64,000 nucleotides of DNA. It comes from Thalassospira sp. MCCC 1A01428. GTDB lineage: Bacteria > Pseudomonadota > Alphaproteobacteria > Rhodospirillales > Thalassospiraceae. Made by a program: the position numbers and the translations under genes. The stretch spans positions 248,001 to 312,000 of the forward strand of contig NZ_JFJZ01000001.1 of the NCBI RefSeq assembly GCF_002115825.1, in the 5' to 3' direction. The notes below the pieces were generated by a model. It had not been told where the DNA came from. It searched no databases and saw nothing but the letters and a program-made list of their open reading frames with translations. Position 1 is the stretch's first letter, and every line of letters begins with the position of its first letter. This document shows, piece by piece, positions 44,247-51,894 of this stretch.

Positions 44247-46037
44247 TTACCATGCTTTGAGCTTGAACAGCCGTCCCTGATCACCTTCATCGTGCAACGT
44301 CACGACAATTTCGTCGGCTGTGAACACTGGCTCATCGTCTTCGGTGCGCGCTGGCAAGTCTGAATCGATCAGAGTGATAACAGGCTGAATCCCCAGCTCG
44401 GTGTATCGGCGAATGACGGCTAACAGGTTTTCCTTCTTGCGATCATCCAGAGACTCGAATACCCCATCGTGATAAACAAAGCGCGGAAACTTGTCGTCAA
44501 GGTGAGCACGTAATACAGCAAGATCGAAGGCAATGCACAGCAACTTGCGATAAGTGTACCCAAGGTCAGCGCTGGTCGCGTTTCCTGATTCATCCAGAAT
44601 CTCTGCCTTGAACTCTAGATGCCCCGCTTGATTTGGAGAGACGCTTAGTAAAGCTTTACGATCAATCACTTCTTCGACGATTTCACTAAAAAAGACCCGA
44701 ATCGACGAAAATAAACTATTGGGGTCCGAGTTCTGATTCTCAACATCGACTTCTATTTGGGTTTGCAGATGACCACACGCCTCAGTCAGTGCTCTAATGT
44801 CAGTGCGCAATTCTTGCAAGCGGTGTAAAAAGCCGCGTTGGCGCTCAAGAGACGTGATGTCGGCGCGCAGCGTTACCATTTCGTCGGAAACTTGCCTGTA
44901 CTTTCCGAAAACGTCGGTCTCGCTCAGAAACGAAAGCATATCCGAGCGTTTTTTTCCCAAGGAACTAAGCTCAGCATTGACACGTTTAATCTCAGCTTCG
45001 ATCTCTCCACGCTCTTCCTGAAGATAGATTCGACGTTCATCCGTGATTGCCCGGTTAAAGGCGATCAATTGCTCGAAGTCCTTTTTCACTTGTCCCTCGA
45101 AAAGGACACCCGTTTCCTCAAACAAACGCTGGGCTTCTTCGGGATTAAATAGAATCTGATCCTCTTCCAACGAAGCCAGTATCTTCTTCCTGTTTTGTGT
45201 CAGCGAATAACGTTCGCTATTGAGGGTCGCGATACGCTCGTCTATACCATCGACCAGCTGCTTAGTTCGGTCTTTGTCCTGCACACGAAAATCAAAGGCA
45301 TCAAGGAGCTTTTGCTTCTTCTCAGCTTCCTTTTGCTTGAGCAAAAGAATACCTTCTATTTTGCTGATATCCTCTATCGACCCACCCAATTCGTTCTTAA
45401 TAGTCTGGGCAGTATCTTGCTTTTTAGATAGCTCCTCTTCCTTCTCATAATGCGAAGTAATCAATTTTGCGTCGAAACCTAGCATATGCGCAAGAAATGG
45501 CTTCCAGTCAGCATGCTTCGACGCAAACTTGCGAAGTTGGAATACCTCCCGAAAGTCTTCCTGTGAGCGCAGGAGATAGCCCAACCCCTTGCGATAAGAC
45601 CACGGTTTAAGTGCGCGCCAATCGAGCAGACCATCGAGCAGTTCGCGAGCGCGACCGAACGCCACATCCTGATGGTCCCATTCTGACAAGGCAGAAAAGT
45701 CTTGGTGTCCTGCTTCGTGCTTCTTAAAGCTGATCTTGGTTGCCTGTTCCACACCACGCCGTATCGTAAGGAATGAAGCATCCTCTAGCTCAATCTCTAG
45801 AAAGAAAACGAAATCTTTGAAGCGCTCGAAGTGCTTGAAAAGAAAAAATTTGGCGTCGCGTCCAGATAAGAACCCGAAATCGAGCAAGCGCCCCAGGGTC
45901 GTCTTCCCAAGATTGTGGGTATCTTTCTCACGATTTTCGGGCAGGCGAATCTCCGCCATGACCACATTCAGGCCCTGTACAAAATTGACGGGTTCAAACA
46001 AATCTGGCTTGTTTGAATAAAGTCTAGACAGTTTCAT
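44247..46037 (-). CDS. DUF2326 SMC-like ATPase of an ABC-3C system
   Basis: A 596-residue ABC/SMC-type ATPase of the DUF2326 family. It begins MKLSRLYSNKPDLFEPV, as family members do, with an NLGKTTL phosphate-loop variant near residues 42-48. A long coiled coil (about 190-440) follows, then the C-terminal ATPase half with ADLGYTYRKLLCIAFDLAVL and a Walker B-like RFVYHDGVFESLDDR. It is third in an operon with a middle component and a nuclease/C-terminal protein. By analogy the ATPase senses or remodels nucleic acid and licenses the nuclease. Confidence 0.85.
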   Translation of the reverse strand: MKLSRLYSNKPDLFEPVNFVQGLNVVMAEIRLPENREKDTHNLGKTTLGRLLDFGFLSGRDAKFFLFKHFERFKDFVFFLEIELEDASFLTIRRGVEQATKISFKKHEAGHQDFSALSEWDHQDVAFGRARELLDGLLDWRALKPWSYRKGLGYLLRSQEDFREVFQLRKFASKHADWKPFLAHMLGFDAKLITSHYEKEEELSKKQDTAQTIKNELGGSIEDISKIEGILLLKQKEAEKKQKLLDAFDFRVQDKDRTKQLVDGIDERIATLNSERYSLTQNRKKILASLEEDQILFNPEEAQRLFEETGVLFEGQVKKDFEQLIAFNRAITDERRIYLQEERGEIEAEIKRVNAELSSLGKKRSDMLSFLSETDVFGKYRQVSDEMVTLRADITSLERQRGFLHRLQELRTDIRALTEACGHLQTQIEVDVENQNSDPNSLFSSIRVFFSEIVEEVIDRKALLSVSPNQAGHLEFKAEILDESGNATSADLGYTYRKLLCIAFDLAVLRAHLDDKFPRFVYHDGVFESLDDRKKENLLAVIRRYTELGIQPVITLIDSDLPARTEDDEPVFTADEIVVTLHDEGDQGRLFKLKAW

Positions 46038-46272
46038 TAGGCCCCACATACTCTACAGCATCGGTTTTCGGGTGATAGTCGATAAGCCCCATGAGGTAGA
46101 GGAAATTTAGTGCCGGCAGGAATAGTACGTCGCCTCCGGTGACAGTCTTCTTCGCATACTTGCGGAGTGCGCTATATTCATCCACGCGACGATCTTTTAG
46201 TCGTATCAATAGCAATAACGCAACGTTAATAACCGTACGATCCGGGTGTGAGTGCTTAGTCGGCCGTAGCAT
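46024..46272 (-). CDS. ABC-3C middle component (type 6-like)
   Basis: An 82-residue protein beginning RPTKHSHPDRTVINVALLLLIRL and containing FLPALNFLYLMGLIDYHP. This resembles the small winged-helix middle component of ABC-three-component systems. It overlaps both neighbours (14 bases with the ATPase gene, 17 with the nuclease gene). Tight overlap implies stoichiometric co-expression. It probably tethers effector to ATPase. Confidence 0.75.
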   Translation of the reverse strand: MLRPTKHSHPDRTVINVALLLLIRLKDRRVDEYSALRKYAKKTVTGGDVLFLPALNFLYLMGLIDYHPKTDAVEYVGPNETV

Positions 46273-47221
46273 CGCTCACCTCCCCAATATCGCAGTTCCA
46301 GTACATGTAGAAAAGCACGGCGCGGGTCAAGCGTTTATGCGCATGCTGCCTCAATACTGGATCGCGGTTAAACAATAGATCTACCAAGTACTCCATTACA
46401 TCATCGAAGGTTTGATAGTCCTTCCGCTTGGCAATGATCTTGAGTTGAAACTCATCAACCACAGATTCGTACATGCGTAGTAATTCGAGATTTTCCGGCG
46501 CCGCCAAAAATGCGCGAATCTGCGCCGTTTCCTTCAGGTACTTCCTGCGTTGGGCCTTGGCGTACTCGGCGCTCATATTGTTCAGTAGGTTTTTCTGTTC
46601 ATAGGTGACCCGCTCAGTGGGCGGATCGTCTAGCAAGGCCGATACGCTATCCTTCTGTCGGGCCAATGCCTGAACAACTTCAGCAAGATCGTCTGGACTA
46701 ACGATCAAGGGCGAATCAACCGGATCGAGATCGACCTTTCTTGCTACGTCAGGAAACGTCTTTAACAAGACCTCCAACTGCTCCAGTCCACACAAATAGA
46801 TCGACGAAGCAGGGATGCCACATTGTGTTGCAATGTACTCTCGTATCTCGCTCTCAGCATTGCCAGCCAACCGTCGATTGGCAAACAGCATATAATGATC
46901 CAGTTGCTTGGCTTCGCGTAGTTTCTTAATGCGAGGAATTTCCTTAGCAAGCACCGTGTTCGCTGCTTTCGTACTAAAGAAGTCAGGTTCCGAAAAATTT
47001 CTGTTGTAGCCATTGGTGTGTTTGGCCTGGATGATGGTCGTACCAACCCACGGCGCAGCTTTGCTCGGATGTAGCTCTGACGTGCCGACAAATTTCGCAT
47101 CACGTCCGCCATCAGGCCCCTTAGCGAAACCTTGCACGGAAATTCCAAGCAAATGCTGGCACAAGAAAACGATAAGTTTTTCGAACTGATCGTCACTCAT
47201 ATCCTCGTAGGCAAACTTCAT
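46256..47221 (-). CDS. Mrr-like nuclease with ABC-3C C-terminal domain
   Basis: A 321-residue effector. The N-terminal ~160 residues carry a restriction-endonuclease-like motif: GPDGGRDA with Asp37/Asp41, then IIQAKH with Gln65 and Lys67 as the (D/E/Q)xK pair. The C-terminal ~150 residues are helical (ABC-3C C-terminal type), including FDDVMEYLVDLLFNRDP. First gene of the three-gene operon. Prediction: a DNA nuclease controlled by the DUF2326 ATPase, acting against phage or plasmids. Not shown experimentally for this variant, as far as I know. Confidence 0.78.
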   Translation of the reverse strand: MKFAYEDMSDDQFEKLIVFLCQHLLGISVQGFAKGPDGGRDAKFVGTSELHPSKAAPWVGTTIIQAKHTNGYNRNFSEPDFFSTKAANTVLAKEIPRIKKLREAKQLDHYMLFANRRLAGNAESEIREYIATQCGIPASSIYLCGLEQLEVLLKTFPDVARKVDLDPVDSPLIVSPDDLAEVVQALARQKDSVSALLDDPPTERVTYEQKNLLNNMSAEYAKAQRRKYLKETAQIRAFLAAPENLELLRMYESVVDEFQLKIIAKRKDYQTFDDVMEYLVDLLFNRDPVLRQHAHKRLTRAVLFYMYWNCDIGEVSDATAD

Positions 47222-47255
47222 CTAACCTCCGAGCTAAGTTTCAGCAAACGGCTTA

Positions 47256-47576
47256 TCATACAGCAACCGTAATGCCGGCCGTGTGCGCGCGACGCGCAGG
47301 CAATACAACAATCTCGACATGCTGATCAAGAGACACCAATGCCTGCATTAGCCGTTCGAGAGAAATATTCTGTAGCTTGTAACGACGCACTTGAGAGACT
47401 TTGGGCTGAGTCATACCGGTGATGGCGGCCGCTTCCGTCTGACTGAGATTGCGTTTGTCAATTAGATCGTTGAGCTTGACTGCAAGAGCAGCTTTCGCTG
47501 ACAGCTCCTCCGAATCATTGAAGCCGAGGTCTACCAACACGTTGTCTGTGCCTTGTGGATGGGCTTTGCGCGTCAT
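47256..47576 (-). CDS. HigA-like HTH antitoxin
   Basis: A 106-residue antitoxin-type protein. The HTH (LNDLIDKRNLSQTEAAAITGMTQPKVSQVRR) is followed by a beta-strand tail with HVEIVVLP. It is encoded second after the toxin with a one-base stop/start overlap, the gene order of HigBA systems. It should neutralise the toxin and repress the operon. Confidence 0.85.
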   Translation of the reverse strand: MTRKAHPQGTDNVLVDLGFNDSEELSAKAALAVKLNDLIDKRNLSQTEAAAITGMTQPKVSQVRRYKLQNISLERLMQALVSLDQHVEIVVLPARRAHTAGITVAV

Positions 47577-47938
47577 TACGGTCTCCCGCTCGCCCCATAG
47601 CGGGCAAGCACTGTCTTTAGCCGCTTTTCAATCAATTCCACGTCCGGACGCGGCGTAGCAATTCCGGACTTGGACTTCTTCTGAAACGCATGTAGCACAT
47701 GCACAGCATTGCCGACGCGCACGGTGTAGACCGCTCGAAAAGTGTCGCCCCGATGATCTCCCACCAGTTCATAAACACCGGAACCGAGACCTTTCCAAGG
47801 CTTTGCCGAATCAGGCGTTCGACCCAGCTGTACAACGAACAACGCGACGCCCATATCCTTCTGGATGGAAACAGGAAATGCCTTGAAGTCCCTTTTTGAG
47901 GAGCCTTCCCAGTACAGTAGCTTTCGTTTCTCAGACAT
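47576..47938 (-). CDS. RelE/HigB-superfamily toxin (Gp49-like)
   Basis: A 120-residue toxin of the phage-Gp49/HigB group. YWEGSSKRDFKAFPVSIQKDMGVALF begins the fold, and VYELVGDHRGDTFRAVYTV and VLHAFQKKSKSG are the usual core strands. It is a likely ribosome-dependent or RNA-directed nuclease. It probably stabilises the ICE. It starts four bases after the 35-codon ORF. Confidence 0.87.
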   Translation of the reverse strand: MSEKRKLLYWEGSSKRDFKAFPVSIQKDMGVALFVVQLGRTPDSAKPWKGLGSGVYELVGDHRGDTFRAVYTVRVGNAVHVLHAFQKKSKSGIATPRPDVELIEKRLKTVLARYGASGRP

Positions 47939-47941
47939 GAA

Positions 47942-48049
47942 TTATACCTGTTCGGGTATGAAGCACAAGGACTGAATGGCCACGTCAACCTCTCGATAAT
48001 TCGGTTCACGACTGAGATCGGTATTGATAAGAATGAGGTTGCCAGTCAT
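47942..48049 (-). CDS. 35-residue ORF coupled to the integrase
   Basis: Its ATG overlaps the integrase TGA (ATGA), and a perfect AAGGAGG Shine-Dalgarno lies seven bases upstream, inside the integrase gene (48057-48063). The product begins MTGNLILINTDLSREPNY and ends four bases before the toxin gene. It has no signal peptide or obvious domain. The ribosome site argues that it is translated. It could be an excision cofactor, or a remnant N-terminus of a lost gene. Confidence 0.55.
   Translation of the reverse strand: MTGNLILINTDLSREPNYREVDVAIQSLCFIPEQV
47944..47959. promoter_or_regulatory. Candidate toxin-antitoxin operator
   Basis: ATACC-N6-GGTAT lies immediately before the toxin start and overlaps a TATAAT-like element (minus strand). 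That is where HigA-type antitoxins bind. It also overlaps the end of the 35-codon ORF. Confidence 0.5.
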
Positions 48050-49245
48050 ACCGTCGCCTCCTTACACCGTAGTGTGCCTGTAATCGTCTTTCGCCGGTTT
48101 GCCACCAGTTCGGCTGCCTCACGCACCGGATCATCCTCGGTGTGGATATAGCGCATGAACATGGTCACCGTCTTATGTGCGGTCAGCACCATGCCGACCT
48201 TGACCGGGATACCCGAGTTGGCGATGTCGGTGGCTGAGCGGTGGCGGATACCGTGGGTGCCAACATGCGGTACACCAGCCGCTTTGAGTGTCCGAGTCCA
48301 GCCACCGTAATATTCCCCATAGGTCAGGTGGGTAAGCGGGTTGCGTGGCGACGGCAGCACATAACGCATACCGGGCTGTCGAGGGGCTGTGGAAAGCAGC
48401 CGATAGGCTTCCTCACTCATGGGCTTGGACATGCCACCAGTCTTGCTGTCAGGCCAGACCACCCGGCGGTTTTCCAGATCAATCCATTCCCATTCGAGCA
48501 GGACGATTTCAGAGCGGCGGGCAGCGAACTCGAATTGCAGACGGATCGCCAACGGGATGACATAAGGCACCAAGTCCTCGACCTCGATTTGGTCAAGATG
48601 CTTGAACAGTCTGGCCATTTCTTCGTCGGTAATGAGGCGGGTAGTCTTGCCCCCGGTATACAACGGAACATGTCGGCACGGGTTCGAGCCGTCCGGGCGA
48701 TAGCCCCAAATTTCAGCCAGGTTGAACATCTTGCGCAGGACTGACAGCGCCTTGTTAGCCTCACCTGGCTTGTAGTCCAGCTTCTTCATCATCACCGCTA
48801 CGTCAGATCGTTTCACATCCTGGACTTTCATTCGCCCCAGGATTGGGATGATGTTGCGGTCGATATTGCCCTGGTAGCCTTTCTGGGTGCTGGGTTTGTT
48901 ACGATGCCTGGAATAGTCCTCCATGAACTTTGCACACAGCTCCTTGACCGTCGGTGCGTTGCGCGCCTCAGCCTTTGCGGCTCCCGGATCGCCGCCCCGG
49001 CGAACCTCAGCTAACCAACTCTGCGCCAATGAGCGGGCCTGATCGACCGTCAACTCTCCATACAGACCCAATGCCGGCTTGCGCCGCTCACCGGCATTTG
49101 TCCGGTACTGGAGCATGAAGACCTTGCGGCCGGTCGGCGTGATCTTGCAAAGAAAGCCGGGAACGAGGGTGTCGCGCAGTTCAATCGCCTGCGCCTGGGG
49201 TTTTGCCGCATCAATTGCGGACTTGGTGAGTTTGATCTTAGCCAT
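48046..49245 (-). CDS. int: Tyrosine integrase, P4/DUF4102 type
   Basis: A 399-residue site-specific recombinase that should insert and excise the ICE at cpdB. Residues 1-90 form the arm-binding DUF4102 domain (LTKSAIDAAKPQAQ start), and about 100-190 the core-binding SAM-like domain. The catalytic domain has the first Arg in FEFAARRSEI, HGIRHRSATD with the second Arg, and the nucleophile Tyr in MRYIHTED. AAGGAG precedes the ATG. It reads away from the right end, so its promoter overlaps the attR region. Confidence 0.93.
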   Translation of the reverse strand: MAKIKLTKSAIDAAKPQAQAIELRDTLVPGFLCKITPTGRKVFMLQYRTNAGERRKPALGLYGELTVDQARSLAQSWLAEVRRGGDPGAAKAEARNAPTVKELCAKFMEDYSRHRNKPSTQKGYQGNIDRNIIPILGRMKVQDVKRSDVAVMMKKLDYKPGEANKALSVLRKMFNLAEIWGYRPDGSNPCRHVPLYTGGKTTRLITDEEMARLFKHLDQIEVEDLVPYVIPLAIRLQFEFAARRSEIVLLEWEWIDLENRRVVWPDSKTGGMSKPMSEEAYRLLSTAPRQPGMRYVLPSPRNPLTHLTYGEYYGGWTRTLKAAGVPHVGTHGIRHRSATDIANSGIPVKVGMVLTAHKTVTMFMRYIHTEDDPVREAAELVANRRKTITGTLRCKEATV

Positions 49246-49421
49246 AGCTGACTCCTTGGAAAGACCCGTTTCCAGGAGCCTGTTAGGAGTCAAGCGGAAG
49301 GAAGCCGGGTCAAGTTTCGGAAAGCACCGGCATATGATGAATTCACCTAAGTTATTGATAAACTTGCTGTAGCGAGCTTAGGCGTAGTCCAGCGAAGTAC
49401 GGTGCTGGAGTCATGGTGAAA
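49246..49421. other. Right-end region with nested inverted repeats
   Basis: Between int and attR, AGCACCG (49323-49329) pairs with CGGTGCT (49400-49406), and inside this CCTAAG (49346-49351) pairs with CTTAGG (49377-49382), nearly symmetrically. Two GTCAAG hexamers (49289 and 49309) are 20 bases apart and recur at the left end. This region probably holds integrase arm sites and the int promoter. No gene. Confidence 0.5.
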
Positions 49422-49428
49422 TAAAAAA
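49422..49428. repeat. attR core TAAAAAA
   Basis: Right copy of the 7-bp repeat. Beyond it the sequence GGGGAAATTCATCC continues cpdB in frame (Gly-Glu-Ile-His). An in-frame TGA at 49417 shows that the element side cannot supply a new N-terminus. Confidence 0.85.
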
Positions 49429-51081
49429 GGGGAAATTCATCCGGTTTACAAGGCAATGAACCTGATGGACTACGATGTTGGCAATATCGGGAACCACGAA
49501 TTCAATTACGGGCTGGAATTTTTGGGCAATGCCATTGGCGGGGCGAATTTTCCCTATGTGAATGCCAATATTTTTATCGATGATGGCGATAACGACCCCG
49601 ATAACGACAAACCCTATTTTACGCCCTATCAGTTGTTAAAACGCGATTTGGTGGATAAGGACGGCAAAAAGCACCCTATTACTATTGGTGTGATCGGTTT
49701 TGCCCCACCCCAGATTATGCAGTGGGACAAGGCCAACCTTGAAGGCCACGTTGTTACCAAAGACATTGTGGATATGGCCGAAAAATACGTGCCGGAAATG
49801 CGCGAAAAGGGGGCCGATATTGTGGTGGCGGTTGCCCATTCGGGCTTAAGCACCCAGACGCGCCACGGCATGGAAGAAAACGCCACCTATTACCTGTCGA
49901 AGGTAAAGGGGATTGACGCCATTTTGTTTGGCCATGCCCATACGGTTTTTCCCTCTGAGACGTTTGCCGATATTGACGGTGTTGATTTGACCAAAGGCAC
50001 CATTAACGGGGTCGCCGCCGTGATGCCCGGTTTTTGGGGCAGCCATGTTGGTGTGATCGATCTTAGCCTGTCGGTTAAGGATGATGGCACCTGGGATGTT
50101 ACAGATTCCCTGTCCGAGGCCGAGCCGATTTATCATCGTGAAGGGCGCGATGTTGTGCCGCTGGTAGACGCAGACCCGGAGATTTTAAAAGCGGTAAAAA
50201 CCGAACACGAAGCCACCATCGAATATATGCGCGAAGGGGTGGGGACGACGGAATCATCGATTAACAGTTTCTTTGCCCTGGTGGCCGATGACCCGTCGAT
50301 CCAGATCGTGACCAATGCGCAAACCTGGTATTTGAAAAAGATTTTGGCCGGAACCGAATATGACGGTTTGCCGATCCTGTCGGCAGGGGCACCGTTTAAG
50401 GCCGGTGGCCGTGGCGGGCCGGAATATTATACCGATATCCCGGCAGGCAAGATTGCCCTTAAAAACGTGGCAGATCTTTATGTCTATCCCAATACGGTAC
50501 GTGCAGTGTTGCTGACCGGGGACCAGGTGCGCGAATGGCTGGAAATGTCCGCCGGGCAGTTTAACCGGATTGATCCGAACAGCAGTGCAGAACAGATGCT
50601 GATCAACGAGGATTTCCCGACCTATAATTTCGATGTGATTGACGGTGTGACCTATGAAATAGATGTGACGCAACCGGCCCGCTATAACAAGGAAGGCGAG
50701 GTTGTAAACAAGGATTCACACCGTATTGCCAACCTGAAATTTGATGGCAAGCCGATCGATGGCGCGCAGAAATTCGTTGTTGCGACCAACAATTACCGGG
50801 CCGGTGGCGGCGGGCATTTCCCGGGGCTGGACGGATCAACCATTATCGTTGAGGCGCCCGATGAAAACCGTACTGTGCTGGCAAACTATATTATGGATGA
50901 AAAAACCATCGATCCCAAAGCCGATGGTAACTGGCATCTGGCCCCGGTTGGCAATGCCAGCAAGGTGACATTTGTGACCAGCCCCAAGGCGTCGAACGCG
51001 GCCAATGCCCCGTCCAATATCAGTTTTATCGGGGAAACCGACGAAGGGTTTGCCCAATATGTTCTGACATCGACGAAATAA
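49423..51081 (+). pseudogene. cpdB: cpdB 3' fragment, interrupted by the ICE
   Basis: The rest of the phosphodiesterase/nucleotidase: the end of the metallophosphatase domain with GNIGNHEFNYG and GHAHTVFP metal motifs, then the 5'-nucleotidase C-terminal domain (AGAPFKAGGRG and FVVATNNYRAGGGGHFPG), which binds the nucleotide. It has no signal peptide, and the Asp/His ligands are on the other fragment. A downstream ATG at 49456 could give a 541-residue cytoplasmic protein, but it would be inactive. Fusion to 1303-1608 gives a 652-residue CpdB, close to the E. coli protein length of 647. Confidence 0.93.
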
Positions 51082-51125
51082 AGCGGGTGATCGCGTTGTG
51101 TGGTTACAGATGACAAATTAAGAAA

Positions 51126-51165
51126 AGCAAAGCCCCGTCAGTGTCATTGCTGGCGGGGCTTTGCT
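51126..51165 (+). terminator. cpdB terminator
   Basis: AGCAAAGCCCCGTCA / TGGCGGGGCTTTGCT is a 15-bp stem with one mismatch or G-T pair and a 10-base loop, then GTTTG. It lies 45 bases past the cpdB stop. Confidence 0.85.
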
Positions 51166-51215
51166 GTTTGCTGATGCGGCACTTACATACCAGCGCTGTC
51201 GCGTATGAAACGGCA

Positions 51216-51238
51216 AAAGCCGCCCGATGGGCGGCTTT
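51216..51238 (-). terminator. gcrA-side terminator
   Basis: AAAGCCGCCC-GAT-GGGCGGCTTT is a perfect 10-bp stem; on the minus strand it runs into TTTTG. It lies 39 bases past the gcrA-family stop. Confidence 0.82.
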
Positions 51239-51276
51239 GACGCATTGGCGAGATGGCCGGGCCGATACAAACGGAA

Positions 51277-51702
51277 TTAACGTTTGTTGTTCGGGCCGCC
51301 GTGATTGTGGTTGCGCGGGTTATCTTCGCGCGGGCTTTTGCCATTGAGATAGGCTGCCGCGCAATGTTCGTCGCAATAGGGTTTGCCCTGGATGTTTTTC
51401 TTGCCACAGAAATGGAAGTCATCATCACCCGGGTCGCCAAAGGGCCAGCGGCACATGCCCGGTCCCAGGTCATAGATGCTGATGCCCTTGGACAGAACCT
51501 TGGGTGCCGGTGCCTTTTTGGGTTCCGATGCATCTTCAGCGCGACGCTGGATCGGGGACGGACGTTTGGGCAGGCCCAGGCGGTGCGCCTTGCCAACGAC
51601 GGCGTTTTTACCCACACCCAGCTCTTCACCGATGCGTGCCGTGGTCCAGCCCTGATTCCAGAGCGAAGTCAGCAATTCAATCTTTTCCGGTGTCCAGCTC
51701 AT
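51277..51702 (-). CDS. GcrA-family cell-cycle regulator
   Basis: A 141-residue GcrA-type protein. The N-terminal HTH is WTPEKIELLTSLWNQGWTTARIGEELGVGKNAVVGKAHRLGL, described in parts (about 2-44). A basic linker and a C-terminal domain with MCRWPFGDP and the CGKK...PYCDEHC cysteine/histidine set follow. GcrA proteins bind sigma-70 RNA polymerase and methylated promoters in alphaproteobacteria, so this is strong evidence for the host class. I start at MSWTPEK (51702). Confidence 0.92.
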   Translation of the reverse strand: MSWTPEKIELLTSLWNQGWTTARIGEELGVGKNAVVGKAHRLGLPKRPSPIQRRAEDASEPKKAPAPKVLSKGISIYDLGPGMCRWPFGDPGDDDFHFCGKKNIQGKPYCDEHCAAAYLNGKSPREDNPRNHNHGGPNNKR

Positions 51703-51894
51703 TTCGAGTATATTCCGTGTTCCGATGTTTGGGATGAACCCAGCTTTATTGCGTAAAGTCAATTAGGGATAAAGAGGTATCCGCTAAAGTCGCGCGGCGC
51801 AAGGGGTGAAGCCAACGGGCTGCCTGTCCGGGGCGCGCGAAACGTGGTGGGCAATTTGCATGTTGCGCCGTCAAAGTAAAGAGGTGATCGTATT

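Larger units (their letters stand above)
1603..49428. mobile_element. Tn4371-family integrative conjugative element in cpdB
   Basis: The element is delimited by 7-bp TAAAAAA copies at 1602-1608 and 49422-49428, within the two halves of cpdB. Gene content and order match the Tn4371 family as I know it: tyrosine integrase at one end, RadC/DUF932/ParB block, RepA-ParA, TraF, relaxase with DUF3363, LysR-type TraR, TraG, trbBCDEJLFGI, DUF2274. Every conjugation gene expected is present and open, so transfer competence is plausible. Cargo occupies several slots: Abi gene, efflux/metabolic operon, SIR2-HerA, ABC-3C and a toxin-antitoxin pair. The defence cargo is visibly more AT-rich than the backbone. 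The target is a protein gene rather than a tRNA gene. Confidence 0.93.

Noticed and set aside
49456-51081. cpdB 3' part as an independent complete gene
   Set aside because: It lacks the signal peptide and the first metal-binding motifs, and joins in frame to the stub at 1303-1608 after removal of the ICE.
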